DNA from: Mycobacterium numidiamassiliense
Lineage (GTDB): Bacteria > Actinomycetota > Actinomycetes > Mycobacteriales > Mycobacteriaceae
Assembly (NCBI RefSeq): GCF_900157365.1
Contig: NZ_FUEZ01000004.1
Location: forward strand, 855,066 to 919,065
Direction of reading: 5' to 3'
DNA length: 64,000 bases
Shown: positions 27,591 to 36,466 of the stretch, piece by piece
How the letters are laid out: the number at the start of each line of letters is the position of its first letter
Position numbering within the stretch: the stretch's first letter is position 1
Notes under the pieces: generated by a model
What the model saw: the letters and a program-made list of their open reading frames with translations, nothing else
Databases searched by the model: none
Told to the model about the DNA's origin: nothing
Translations under genes and position numbers: made by a program

Positions 27591-27663
27591 GCCCCCATCG
27601 TCTAGTGGCCTAGGACGCCGCCCTTTCACGGCGGTAGCACGGGTTCGAATCCCGTTGGGGGTA
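27591..27663 (+). tRNA. tRNA-Glu (anticodon TTC)
   Basis: 73 bases with acceptor GCCCCCA pairing to TGGGGGT, anticodon loop CTTTCAC within a GCCGC/GCGGC-type stem, and T-arm GGTTCGAATCCC. Confidence 0.96.
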
Positions 27664-27698
27664 CGCGACGCGTTACGCGCGGAGCAGTAGTACAGCAA

Positions 27699-27772
27699 GG
27701 CCCTGTGGCGCAGTTGGTTAGCGCGCCGCCCTGTCACGGCGGAGGTCGCGGGTTCGAGTCCCGTCAGGGTCG
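27699..27772 (+). tRNA. tRNA-Asp (anticodon GTC)
   Basis: 74 bases with acceptor GGCCCTG pairing to CAGGGTC, anticodon loop CTGTCAC, and T-arm GGTTCGAGTCCC. It lies 35 bases after tRNA-Glu, likely in one transcript. Confidence 0.96.
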
Positions 27773-27801
27773 CCAATACGGCGAGGCACATGCTGCCTTC
27801 C

Positions 27802-27875
27802 GGCCAGGTAGCTCAGTCGGTATGAGCGTCCGCCTGAAAAGCGGAAGGTCGCCGGTTCGATCCCGGCCCTGGCCA
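27802..27875 (+). tRNA. tRNA-Phe (anticodon GAA)
   Basis: 74 bases with acceptor GGCCAGG pairing to CCTGGCC, anticodon loop CTGAAAA, and T-arm GGTTCGATCCC. The DNA beyond its 3' end departs from the M. tuberculosis order, so this end may have served as an insertion point; no attachment-site duplication was recognised. Confidence 0.96.
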
Positions 27876-27919
27876 CTTGGATTGCATTGCACGAGCGTGG
27901 TGACGGCACGCTAGCGATC

Positions 27920-29080
27920 TCACCCGTCGGCTTGGTCATGCTCAGCGTTCGGGCGTAGCGTGCCCAGCCCGGTGATCGCAATGCTAACCGACTTCCGTTG
28001 TCCACCAACGGCAAGCAGGAAAAGTATGTCGCTGATCTGCGCGCCCAACCAAAACCGCCAGAACTGCCTGCGGAGAAATTTCCATACGTAGCTGCCGTCC
28101 CCGATCAACCCATATCCCACGATCCAGAGCAAGTAGTAAACGCCGCGCTTCCGACGCGCGGTAACCATCTCGACATTCATCTCCATGATTTCGAGACCCC
28201 AAGCCCGGTAACGCCATTCAAGCTCGTACTTGCGCTGGAACTCATAGAAGGCCAGCATCTCGCCACTGGTGACGAGGTACTCGTCGAAGACAAGGACGGA
28301 TCCTTCGATGAAACGGTCCTTGCAGGTCTCTAACGCGTGCAGGCAACTCTCATAGGTATCCAAATCCATGTGGAAAAGCCGAATCGGGGCGGCTGGATGG
28401 GCCGCCAAGAACGGGGCCAACGTCTCGTAGGTACTTCCCTTGACGAACCGCACCTTGCGACCGAGCGTGTCGGGGACGCCGTCGTGCAGGGTCACACCGG
28501 TATCCCGGATCAAGCGCTGGGCGAACGGCTCTGATAATGAAAAGGTGCCACGCTGGACGACCGCCTGGTCGTCGACTTGCCAGTCTTCAACAAGGCCAGA
28601 AAATGTATCGAAGCCGTACACCGGGCGGCCGGAAGCGTCGGATATCAGCCGTGTCGACCAGCCGATCCAGGCGCCAAGATCAAGCAGTAGCTCGTCGGAA
28701 TCCTGGGGGCACAGTCCCGGCAGCAGCGATGCCTCCGACAACAGCGTATGGCCCCGAATCCTGCATGCGCGGAGATCCGAAAGGGTGTGGCCGATGAACG
28801 AACGGTATGCGTCGTCATAAACCCTGATGTCCCGGGCATACAAGTTCGGAATGTAGCGGTCGCGACCCGGATAAACCACGCGCGCACAGAGGAGCACCAG
28901 TAGGACCAGGCCGATCGCGACGAGGAGAACCGGCACGAAGTAACACGCCGTAGCCACAACGAGCGCGACCCCGATGAGAATCGCTTTCCATACGTGATGG
29001 AGATTCGTACGATCCACTCTCGGCCTATCGATGAAGTCGAAAACCTGGTGTCGATTCTCCACTCTGGTATGTTCGCGCAA
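27920..29080 (-). CDS. TylF/MycF-type class I SAM methyltransferase with N-terminal membrane hairpin
   Basis: 386 residues. Two hydrophobic helices at about 33-70 (ILIGVALVVATACYFVPVLL; VAIGLVLLVLLCARVV) precede a TylF-like methyltransferase: DELLLDLGAWIGWSTRLI is the SAM-binding motif, PVYGFDTFSGLVEDW is the TylF signature, and FHMDLDTYESCLHAL and VFDEYLVTSGEM carry the usual acidic metal-binding residues. TylF enzymes O-methylate sugars, so a cell-surface glycan or glycolipid is a plausible acceptor. Codon use looks less GC-biased than the backbone. It stands alone downstream of the tRNA cluster. Confidence 0.8.
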   Translation of the reverse strand: MREHTRVENRHQVFDFIDRPRVDRTNLHHVWKAILIGVALVVATACYFVPVLLVAIGLVLLVLLCARVVYPGRDRYIPNLYARDIRVYDDAYRSFIGHTLSDLRACRIRGHTLLSEASLLPGLCPQDSDELLLDLGAWIGWSTRLISDASGRPVYGFDTFSGLVEDWQVDDQAVVQRGTFSLSEPFAQRLIRDTGVTLHDGVPDTLGRKVRFVKGSTYETLAPFLAAHPAAPIRLFHMDLDTYESCLHALETCKDRFIEGSVLVFDEYLVTSGEMLAFYEFQRKYELEWRYRAWGLEIMEMNVEMVTARRKRGVYYLLWIVGYGLIGDGSYVWKFLRRQFWRFWLGAQISDILFLLAVGGQRKSVSIAITGLGTLRPNAEHDQADG

Positions 29081-29191
29081 TCCTAACGGAGCTGATAAAT
29101 GCTGGTCGGTTTAATCCGCCGAAGTGCCAGCAAACGCGGCGAACGGCCAATGCAGAGTGCTAGAAACCGTTGCCCTAAAACACGATTTCGA

Positions 29192-29689
29192 CTAGATCGG
29201 CGCGATGATGTCCGACGTGTAGAAGTCAATCGGCCTTTGCGAGTGCGGCGAGGGGCGGTCAACGAACACCCAAACGCCCGTCGTATTCGCGGAGATCGTA
29301 TCGTGCAGCGTCACCGTGCCTGCGCCGGAGCCGTCGGTGTCGAGACCGCCCGCGGTGACGCCGGCATCTCCGGCCGCGCAGCCCGCACCAGGCCTGGGCG
29401 ATTGGATCAGCCTGACGTTGTAGTGGGCCTGCGGCTCGGCGGCAATTAGTTCCACCTGTGCGACGACCTTGTTTGGTGCTGCCTTACTGATGACGGACTG
29501 GCCGCGGCCTGTACCGAATGTCGGTACATTTACCGCCCAGGTGAAGTCGCACGCGCGAAATTTTGGTATCAGCGGCTGAAGTGAGCTCGCGGGACTGGAA
29601 TCCGCCACCGCAACGCCGGTCGCTCACCAGAAGGCCACGGTTCCAAGCATATTGGCACCAACAAGCAACAGCGCAGTGATTCTTCGCAT
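29192..29689 (-). pseudogene. Secreted hypothetical protein interrupted by a stop in its signal peptide
   Basis: The gene begins at ATG 29689-29687 behind CAGGAAATAA and encodes a signal peptide (RRITALLLVGANMLGTVAFW), then an in-frame TGA at 29626-29624, and then continues in the same frame (ATGVAVADSSPASS...) to 29192. The downstream 138 residues, from GTG 29608, form a coherent beta-rich secreted-type domain (FGTGRGQSVISKAAPNKVVAQ; GVWVFVDRPSPHSQ). As written, secretion would be lost. It is probably a recent nonsense mutation, a sequencing error, or internal re-initiation at 29608. Function unknown. Confidence 0.6.
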
Positions 29690-29830
29690 TTATTTCCTGA
29701 CGCATAATTTCGACGCAAATATTGTTTTGAACGTACCAAATGTAGTGAACGAATTTAGCTATAACAGAGCTCACAGTTAGGCAAATCACATGCCGCAATA
29801 CTGTGAAATCCAGCTCACACGATCACTGCG

Positions 29831-29861
<31 letters not shown>

Positions 29862-29911
29862 CTCGGCGTCGCAGGCCATGGCTCGGATACGCGGCATTGC
29901 TGAGTATTGTG

Positions 29912-29917
29912 TACTAT
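29912..29917 (+). promoter_or_regulatory. -10 element for leaderless QueG-like gene
   Basis: TACTAT, seven bases before ATG 29925, fits TANNNT and leaderless spacing. This supports the ATG at 29925 rather than the TTG at 29907 as the true start. Confidence 0.6.
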
Positions 29918-29924
29918 ACCTAGC

Positions 29925-30956
29925 ATGGCGGACAAGCTCCCGGCGCGACTGGCCGAACACCCCACCGTGCGAAAGGTGCGGGCGCGTGCGTCCCGCAAGC
30001 CGGGCGTCCTGGACGCCGATTGGCTGCGCGAAATCTGTCTGGCTGCCGGTGCCGACGATGTGGCGTTCGCTAGTGTGGACAATCCCGCGCTGGCCTCCGA
30101 GGTCGAGCATGTTCAGGCCGCCCTGCCGGGAACCAAGAGTTACATCTCGCTGGTGGTCAAGATGAACCGCGACAACGTGCGGTCGACCGCGCGCAGCGTC
30201 GCCAATCAGGAATTCCACCGCAGCGGCGAGGTTCTCAATGAGGCGGCCCACCGCATCGTGCGTCAATTGCAGGATGCCGGTTATCGGGTGCTGAACCCGT
30301 CGGCGACCTTCCCGATGGAGATGGACCGCTTTCCCGGCCGCATCTGGGTAGTGGCGCACAAACCGGTCGCCGTGGCGTCGGGACTCGGCGTAATGGGCAT
30401 CCACCGCAACGTGATTCACCCAAAGTTCGGCAATTTCATCCTGCTGGGCACGATTCTGGTTGACGCGCCGGTCAGCAGCTATGGAGAGCCGCTGGACTAC
30501 AGTCCCTGCTTGGAATGCAAGCTATGTGTGGCAGCGTGCCCGGTCGGCGCGATCGGCAAGAACGGCGAATTCGACTGGCAAGCCTGCTCGGTGCATAACT
30601 ACCGGGAGTTCATGGGCGGGTTCACCGACTGGGTCCAGACCATCGCCGACAGTGCTGATGGGGACGACTTCCGTTCGCGGGTAAGCGATTCGGAAAACGC
30701 CTCGATGTGGCAGAGCCTCTCGTTCAAACCCAACTACAAGGCCGCGTACTGCCTGGCGGTGTGTCCCGCCGGCGAGGACGTCATCGAGCCTTACCTCGAC
30801 GATCGCAAGGGGTTCATGGACTTGGTACTAAAACCGTTGCAGGACAAGAAGGAAACGCTGTATGTGCTGCCGAACTCGGCGGCCAAAGCACACGCGGAAC
30901 GACGTTATCCACACAAGCGAGTGAAGGTCGTCGACAGCGGGGTCGGGGGCCGCTAA
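29925..30956 (+). CDS. Double [4Fe-4S] ferredoxin-type reductase (QueG-like)
   Basis: 343 residues related to epoxyqueuosine reductase and reductive dehalogenases. Two iron-sulfur motifs are present: CLECKLCVAACPVG (about residue 192) and AYCLAVCPAGEDV (about 277). The N-terminal half (LDADWLREICLAAGADDVAF; HKPVAVASGLGVMGIHRN) resembles the cobalamin-binding part of QueG. Mycobacteria are not clearly known to make queuosine, so the substrate may differ. The stop lies seven bases from the convergent molybdopterin enzyme. Insert region, not in the M. tuberculosis order as remembered. Confidence 0.75.
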   Translation: MADKLPARLAEHPTVRKVRARASRKPGVLDADWLREICLAAGADDVAFASVDNPALASEVEHVQAALPGTKSYISLVVKMNRDNVRSTARSVANQEFHRSGEVLNEAAHRIVRQLQDAGYRVLNPSATFPMEMDRFPGRIWVVAHKPVAVASGLGVMGIHRNVIHPKFGNFILLGTILVDAPVSSYGEPLDYSPCLECKLCVAACPVGAIGKNGEFDWQACSVHNYREFMGGFTDWVQTIADSADGDDFRSRVSDSENASMWQSLSFKPNYKAAYCLAVCPAGEDVIEPYLDDRKGFMDLVLKPLQDKKETLYVLPNSAAKAHAERRYPHKRVKVVDSGVGGR

Positions 30957-30963
30957 CGCCCGG

Positions 30964-32949
30964 CTATGCCTGGTGCAGGCTGACCGGTATGCCAGAGTAG
31001 CGGACCATGCCGGTGACCACGTCGATGTCGTCCTTGTTGGTCAGGCGATTGACGTTGGCGTCGTGGTGACCGTGCGGAATCGACACCGCTCCACGCCGGA
31101 TCGACTCGTCGACTTTCGCGATGCCGGTCAGTTCTCCGTTGGCGCTGCGGACGGTTACTTGTTGGCCGTCCACGACGCCCGCGGCGATGCCGTCGTCGGG
31201 GTGGATAAGGATTTCGGCACGCTCACCCATGAAATCGAGTTGCCCATTCAGCTTCTTGCGCTGCCGGCGCGGCACGAAGACCAGTGGCGCGGGTGGCTCG
31301 AGGGCGCTGAGCTGATCGACGAGCAACGGTGGCGCCAGTCGCCAGCCGCCCATCCGCTCGATGTGCTCATCGACCCACGGCGCGGGCAGATCCTGGGGGG
31401 CCTCCGCCCAACCCGTGGCCGCCACCTCGTCGTATTTGACCCGGGCGCCGGCCAGCAGGATGGCCAGGACATCGTCATCTGTGCTGCTGTCGGGATCCCC
31501 AAGAGTGCCGAGGTCGTAGCCGAGCCGCCGGCCGAGTTCGGCGAACACCCACCACATCGATCGCCGTTCGCCGACCGGTTCCACGACGGCGGGGCTGTAC
31601 TGCACGGACACCCGCGCACTGAGGACGTCGTGGATGGTGATATCCGGCCGTTCCAACGGATCTTTGGTCGGCAGCACGTGAGTCGCCAGTTCCGTCGTCT
31701 CGTTGTTGATGATCTCGGTAGTCGCGAACACCTCGAGGCGCTGCAGCGCCGGAATCAACTTCCCCGTCTCGGGCATACACGTGACCAGGCTGCCGCCCAC
31801 GTTGATCAGGGCGCGGATGTTTCCCGCGTCGATTTCGTCGGGTAAGACGGCGCACGGCCATTCGTTGATGAACGCCTGCGCCTCAGGGCGGCTGCGAGGG
31901 CCGGGGCCAAAAGATCCCTCGATCGGCGTGATCGGCAGCAGATCACCGAAAACCTCGAGCTGATAAGCGAATCCGGGATGGAACCAGGTCCCGCCCGGCC
32001 GGTTCATCGCGCCGGTGAGGATCATCAATACCCAGGCGAGCCACTGGGTGACGTTGGCCCGGTCGGCGGTCATGGTGACGCCCGTCCCGGTTTCGATCGC
32101 GACGCACTTTGCGGCGCGGACCGCCTCGCACAGCCGCGTCAACTCGGCCTCTGGCACATCGGCCAGTGCCGCGGCGTGTGCCAGGGTGAAGGGTTCCACC
32201 GCAGCCGCCAGTTCGTCGATCCCCTGAACCGGCACGTCGGGTTTCCGTCCGTCGCGCAGGATCTCGCGGACCAGATAAGCCAGCACCGCGTGGTCGGTAC
32301 TGGGGCGCGGCGCCAGGTGGCCGGTGGCCAGCCGGGCGGTCTCGGTGCGCCGCGGGTCGATAACCCACACCTGCCCGCGCTTGGCGATGTCGCGCACGGT
32401 GCCCGTGGGATTGGGCATCGAGATCGCATGACCATGGGAGACAACAGGATTGACTCCGACGAGCATCAGAAAGTCGGTGTTGTCCAAGTCGGTGCGGCCG
32501 GACAGCCCCATGAATCCACCCACCAGATCCGAGACCAACGGCTTGGCGGTGCCGTCGATGGTGAGCGGGCTGAACTTCGCCGGAGTGCCGATCGCCGCGT
32601 GCAGCGCTTCGGCCATCCGGAAGCCGGCGCTCTCCATGGTGCTGAAGTAGAAGGCGATCGACTCGGGTCCGTGTCGGTCGATGATGTCCTTCAGTCGCGT
32701 GCCCAGGTCGTCCAGGCATGCGTCCCATCCGGTGTCCTGCAACTGGCCGTCCACCCGCATCCGGGGCCGTTCGAGGCGATCCGGATGGTGATGCAACTGG
32801 GGCAAGGCACGACCCTTCGCGCAGGTATAGCCGTGCGAGAACGGGTGGTCCTTGTCGCCGTGGACCTGGATGACCTTGTCGCCCTCGACATCTACCAAAA
32901 TGCCGCAGACGGAGGTACAGATGCGGCAGAAGCTGCGGACCGTGTGCAT
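30964..32949 (-). CDS. Molybdopterin-dependent oxidoreductase (DMSO reductase/formate dehydrogenase superfamily)
   Basis: 661 residues. An N-terminal [4Fe-4S] site FCRICTSVCGILV ... YTCAKGRA (Cys at 8, 11, 15 and 43) precedes the bis-MGD domains; the cofactor region includes LMLVGVNPVVSHGHAISM, VWVIDPRRTETARLATGH and, in the C-terminal domain, EILIHPDDGIAAGVVDGQQV. There is no twin-arginine signal, so the enzyme is cytoplasmic. The substrate cannot be read from the sequence. Two identical-type palindromes lie 23-62 bases upstream of the ATG. The convergent QueG-like Fe-S protein could be an electron partner, which is inference. Confidence 0.88.
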   Translation of the reverse strand: MHTVRSFCRICTSVCGILVDVEGDKVIQVHGDKDHPFSHGYTCAKGRALPQLHHHPDRLERPRMRVDGQLQDTGWDACLDDLGTRLKDIIDRHGPESIAFYFSTMESAGFRMAEALHAAIGTPAKFSPLTIDGTAKPLVSDLVGGFMGLSGRTDLDNTDFLMLVGVNPVVSHGHAISMPNPTGTVRDIAKRGQVWVIDPRRTETARLATGHLAPRPSTDHAVLAYLVREILRDGRKPDVPVQGIDELAAAVEPFTLAHAAALADVPEAELTRLCEAVRAAKCVAIETGTGVTMTADRANVTQWLAWVLMILTGAMNRPGGTWFHPGFAYQLEVFGDLLPITPIEGSFGPGPRSRPEAQAFINEWPCAVLPDEIDAGNIRALINVGGSLVTCMPETGKLIPALQRLEVFATTEIINNETTELATHVLPTKDPLERPDITIHDVLSARVSVQYSPAVVEPVGERRSMWWVFAELGRRLGYDLGTLGDPDSSTDDDVLAILLAGARVKYDEVAATGWAEAPQDLPAPWVDEHIERMGGWRLAPPLLVDQLSALEPPAPLVFVPRRQRKKLNGQLDFMGERAEILIHPDDGIAAGVVDGQQVTVRSANGELTGIAKVDESIRRGAVSIPHGHHDANVNRLTNKDDIDVVTGMVRYSGIPVSLHQA

Positions 32950-32971
32950 CGGACCTACCTCACGTGTCGAC

Positions 32972-33011
32972 TAGCCGATCGGCTACCGCCCGCAGGCTAG
33001 CCGATTGGCTA
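32972..33011. promoter_or_regulatory. Twin 14-bp palindromic operators
   Basis: TAGCCGATCGGCTA at 32972-32985 and TAGCCGATTGGCTA at 32998-33011, 26 bases apart centre to centre, just upstream of the molybdopterin oxidoreductase on the minus strand. The first is a perfect palindrome and the second has one mismatched pair. They look like a double binding site for a dimeric repressor of the TetR or similar type. The regulator gene is not adjacent. Confidence 0.65.
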
Positions 33012-33170
33012 GGGTGACGCAAGTCACTCACCGGATGCTGAGGCTGTGCCCCGCGGTCAGTGGTTTTCGCGAGCATCGCGGGACGGGTGCTCCCAGAACC
33101 CGGCCACGAGGCTGCGTGGATCGTGGGCGACCAGCGGGGCTAGTAAGGCCACAATGGCCAGATGCATGTG

Positions 33171-33857
33171 ATGCGGAAGCTCTCTGCGCTATCGGTAGCT
33201 CTCGGTCTCGTTGCGGCTGTCGCCCCAGCCCAGGCCGGCCCCGAGGTGCCGCCGGTCAGCGACGCGGCGCGCGCGGCCGGATTCGTCGACGTCCGAACCG
33301 TGGTCCCCGACGCCATCATCGATCTGCGCTACGCGACGGCCAATAATTTCACCGGCACCCAGCTGTATCCGTCCGACGCCCGATGCCTGACGCACCAGTC
33401 CATGGCGCCGGGGCTCGCCGCGGCCGCGACGGCGCTGCGTCCGCAGGGTCATGTGCTGGTGTTCTGGGACTGCTACCGGCCACACGACGTTCAGGTCCGG
33501 ATGTTCAACATCGTCCCCAACCCGGCCTGGGTGGCGCGCCCGGGTCAGTTCGCGCACAGCCATGAGTCCGGGCGTTCGGTCGACGTGACGTTCACCGCGG
33601 TGCAACAGCAGTGCCCGCCCGAACGTCAGGTGGACGGACTTTGCCTGGCCGATATGGGTACCGATTTCGATGATTTCTCCCCGCGGGCAACGGCATTCGC
33701 CACCCAAGGCGTCAGCGCGGACGCCCAGGCGAACCGGGCCCGCCTGCGCAATGCCATGAATTACGGCGGGTTGACCGTGTATTCCGGTGAGTGGTGGCAT
33801 TTCAACGGTGCCGGGGCCGCCGACGACCGTCCAATCCTCAACGTTCCGGTCGACTAG
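33171..33857 (+). CDS. lpqR: D-alanyl-D-alanine dipeptidase family (VanX/M15D), LpqR-like
   Basis: 228 residues. A Sec signal peptide (RKLSALSVALGLVAAVAPAQA) precedes an M15D metallopeptidase domain. Zinc ligands and active-site residues are visible: SHESGRSVDVTF (His and Asp) and SGEWWHFNG (Glu and His), plus IDLRYATANNF. M. tuberculosis LpqR (Rv0838) is annotated as a lipoprotein, but no lipobox Cys is present here, so the protein is probably secreted free. ATG 33162 in the same frame would add three residues. It is followed by the Rv0839-like methyltransferase, restoring the backbone order. Confidence 0.85.
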   Translation: MRKLSALSVALGLVAAVAPAQAGPEVPPVSDAARAAGFVDVRTVVPDAIIDLRYATANNFTGTQLYPSDARCLTHQSMAPGLAAAATALRPQGHVLVFWDCYRPHDVQVRMFNIVPNPAWVARPGQFAHSHESGRSVDVTFTAVQQQCPPERQVDGLCLADMGTDFDDFSPRATAFATQGVSADAQANRARLRNAMNYGGLTVYSGEWWHFNGAGAADDRPILNVPVD

Positions 33858-33945
33858 CTGTCTCATATATTGGGAAGCATATTTCATATTATGACCCACC
33901 CGGTAAGCTGTGTGCCGAGAAGGCTTCACGGCGAAGGGCTGCACG

Positions 33946-34755
33946 ATGAACGACGTTTCGGTCAAGTACACGCATGGACATCACGAATCGGTGCTGCGCA
34001 GTCATCAGCGACGTACCGCACAGGACTCCGCTGCTTACCTGCTGCCGCATCTGAAGTCAGGCCTGTCGGTGCTCGACATCGGTTGCGGCCCGGGGTCGAT
34101 CACGGCCGATCTCGCTGAGCGCGTCGCGCCCGGGGCGGTGACGGCCGTAGACCAGGTCGCCGACGTCCTCGACATGGCTCGCGCCGAGGCGCAGCGGCGC
34201 AACCTGTCCAACGTCTCCTTTGCGACGGCCGATGTCCACCGACTCGACTTCTCCGATGGCACATTCGATGTCGTTCACGCACACCAGGTGCTGCAGCACG
34301 TCGCCGATCCGGTGCGGGCATTGCGGGAGATGCGGCGGGTGTGCCGGCCGGGCGGAGTTGTCGCGGCCCGCGACGCCGACTACGCGGGCTTCATCTGGTT
34401 CCCGCGACTCGCGGCCCTGGATGCCTGGCGGGACGCTTACCAGCAGGCCGCTCGCGCCAATGGTGGGGAGCCGGACGCGGGCCGGCGGCTGCTGTCCTGG
34501 GCCCTGGAAGCGGGATTCGACGACATCACGCCCACCGGCAGCCTCTGGTGCTACGCGACGCCCGCGGACCGCGAATGGTGGGGCGGCATGTGGGCCGACC
34601 GAATTCTTCATTCGGCCATCGCTCGCGACATCGTGCGCCTGGGCCTGGCCACCGCCGCGCAGCTCGAGGAGATCTCGGCGGCGTGGCGGGACTGGGCGGC
34701 GGCCCCTGATGGCTGGCTGGCGATACCGCACGGCGAAATCCTCTGTCGCGCTTAG
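33946..34755 (+). CDS. SAM-dependent methyltransferase (UbiE/Rv0839-like)
   Basis: 269 residues with a methyltransferase-11 fold: SVLDIGCGPGSITADLAERV (motif I), AVDQVADVLDMARAEAQRR, and FDVVHAHQVLQHVADPVRAL (motif II/III). The first residues (NDVSVKYTHGHHESVLRSH) are typical of the Rv0839 family. I chose ATG 33946; an in-frame TTG-type start at 33910 gives a Cys-rich extension without family match. The upstream 33860-33895 is AT-rich and probably holds the promoter. Substrate unknown. Confidence 0.88.
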   Translation: MNDVSVKYTHGHHESVLRSHQRRTAQDSAAYLLPHLKSGLSVLDIGCGPGSITADLAERVAPGAVTAVDQVADVLDMARAEAQRRNLSNVSFATADVHRLDFSDGTFDVVHAHQVLQHVADPVRALREMRRVCRPGGVVAARDADYAGFIWFPRLAALDAWRDAYQQAARANGGEPDAGRRLLSWALEAGFDDITPTGSLWCYATPADREWWGGMWADRILHSAIARDIVRLGLATAAQLEEISAAWRDWAAAPDGWLAIPHGEILCRA

Positions 34756-34760
34756 CACCG

Positions 34761-36296
34761 TCAGGCAGTTCGGGGCGACACCGGGAAACCTCCACAGAGC
34801 GATTCGAAGGCATCCGCAAGCTTGAGCACGGTGGCATCGTCAAATCGCTTGCCAATGAGCATCATTCCGACCGGCAGGCCGTCGAGCAGACCAGCCGGCA
34901 CCGAGATCGCCGGATGCCCGGTGATGTCCATGGGCGCGGTGTTGAGCGCCTTGCCGAGGGCCCGCCCCAGCAACCTGACATCGTGCGGGCTGCCCGCCGG
35001 GAGCACGTCGGCCGTGCCGGGCACGGTGGGCATTGCCAGGACGTCGTATCGGGCGAGCGCCGCATCGTAGGCCGCGCGCACCTGCGGCAGCAGATTGCGT
35101 GCCTTGGCATACGAAGCGCAGCCCAGTGCGCGCAGGCCGTAGTGGCCGCACAGCGCCGTCGCCTTGACGGTATTGGCCAGCTGGTCGGCGTGGACGAGCC
35201 GCTGAGTTGCGAAGTGCGCCATGAGTTCTGGGTCATAGAGCCCGTCAGCGCCGAGCCCGTACCCGTTGCCGTCCAGCATCTGATAGGTGGCGCCGTCGGT
35301 AAAGATGACGGTGAAGACATGCAGGGCGGTGTGGTGCCAGGGCAGGCTGATATCGTCTACGGCGCAGCCGATTTCGGTAAAGCGGTGTGCCGCGGACCGG
35401 ACCAGGTCGTCCGCCTCGGGCAGCGAGCCGGGCTGCCCGAAGCCCTCGGCGACAATGCCTACCCGCAGACCGGCCACGTCCCCGGTGAGCACGGCTCGGT
35501 AGTCGAGCGCGGGCAGTTGCGCGGGTTGGCGGGGGTCGTGGCCGTCGGCCCCGGCGAGCACGGTGAGCAACAGCGCGGCATCGGCGACGGTCCGCGTCAT
35601 CGGGCCGACGTGGTCGACCGTCCGTTCAATCGGGAACGCACCCGTGTAGGGGATTAGCCCGTGTGTCGGCTTATGTCCGACGATGCCGCACAGCGAAGCG
35701 GGGATCCGAATCGAACCTCCCTGATCCCCGCCGACGGCCAGGTCTACCTCGCCGGCGGCCACCAGTGCGGCGCTGCCGCTGGACGATCCGCCCGCTTCGC
35801 GGCGGGCATCCCATGGGTTGCGCACCGGCCCGGACGCGGAGGTGAAGCTCGAACCCGAAGCGCACAGATCCTCGCAGACGCTTTTGCCGGCGATCGTCGC
35901 CCCGGCGGCGAGAAGCCGCTGGACGACAGTCGCGTCGCGGCCGGGAACGAAACCCTCCATCGCGCGCGACCCGTTCATCATCGGGATGCCCGCGACGGCG
36001 ATGTTGTCTTTGACGGCCACCGTCTTGCCCGACAGCGGGCCCCGGGCGCCAGAGGCGATCTGGGTTCTGACATACCAGGCTCCCAGCGGGTTCTGCGCGG
36101 GCTCGGGGAACCGGTAGCCGCGTTCGGGGACCTGCGGACGCGCGATCTCGTCGTAGAGTTCGTCGACCACGTCGTAGGACGTCAGCATCTGCCCGACGGC
36201 CTCTAGGTAACCGCGGCGCTCGTCGGCGTCGAGGTGAAAGCCGAAGTGGGTGGCCGCGGCCTCGATGTCCGCCGCCGTTGGCCTGGAAACCGCCAT
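34761..36296 (-). CDS. Amidase signature family enzyme
   Basis: 511 residues. The Ser-cisSer-Lys triad is intact: Lys in TVAVKDNIAVAG, the Gly/Ser-rich segment REAGGSSSGSAALVA, and the nucleophile Ser in GGDQGGSIRIPAS. Such enzymes hydrolyse amides, carbamates or glutamyl-tRNA; the N-terminal 70-residue extension with FGFHLDADERRGYLE is typical of catabolic amidases. It is divergent from the B12-dependent mutase across a 170-bp gap holding an inverted repeat, so it may free an acid that the downstream genes activate and degrade. Start ATG at 36294-36296. Confidence 0.9.
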   Translation of the reverse strand: MAVSRPTAADIEAAATHFGFHLDADERRGYLEAVGQMLTSYDVVDELYDEIARPQVPERGYRFPEPAQNPLGAWYVRTQIASGARGPLSGKTVAVKDNIAVAGIPMMNGSRAMEGFVPGRDATVVQRLLAAGATIAGKSVCEDLCASGSSFTSASGPVRNPWDARREAGGSSSGSAALVAAGEVDLAVGGDQGGSIRIPASLCGIVGHKPTHGLIPYTGAFPIERTVDHVGPMTRTVADAALLLTVLAGADGHDPRQPAQLPALDYRAVLTGDVAGLRVGIVAEGFGQPGSLPEADDLVRSAAHRFTEIGCAVDDISLPWHHTALHVFTVIFTDGATYQMLDGNGYGLGADGLYDPELMAHFATQRLVHADQLANTVKATALCGHYGLRALGCASYAKARNLLPQVRAAYDAALARYDVLAMPTVPGTADVLPAGSPHDVRLLGRALGKALNTAPMDITGHPAISVPAGLLDGLPVGMMLIGKRFDDATVLKLADAFESLCGGFPVSPRTA

Positions 36297-36387
36297 GTCG
36301 ACCTCCGTCGTCGTTTCGGCCGTCGGACCAGGAGCCTAGGCGGCAGCCGTCGATTTGGGCCGTTACCCGCGCGCGCACAAGTGTTTA

Positions 36388-36416
36388 ACCAGGTCCGTCC
36401 GCACGTTTGACCTGGT
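36388..36416. promoter_or_regulatory. Inverted repeat in the amidase-mutase divergent promoter
   Basis: ACCAGGTC (36388-36395) and GACCTGGT (36409-36416) are exact reverse complements separated by 13 bases. The site lies 92 bases from the amidase start and 51 from the mutase start, so it could be an operator serving both genes. No regulator gene is next to it. Confidence 0.55.
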
Positions 36417-36466
36417 CAGGTTGGTGGTATTGGCATTCTCTTTTTTGGCAAGTACGTTATTCATCG

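Noticed and set aside
27534..28014. Protein frames crossing the tRNA-Glu, tRNA-Asp and tRNA-Phe genes.
   Set aside because: The sequence folds into complete tRNAs; the frames are incidental.
36297..36466. Possible cobalamin riboswitch before the B12-dependent mutase.
   Set aside because: The gap is only 170 bp, no B12-box-like conserved core was seen, and the inverted repeat looks like a protein operator.
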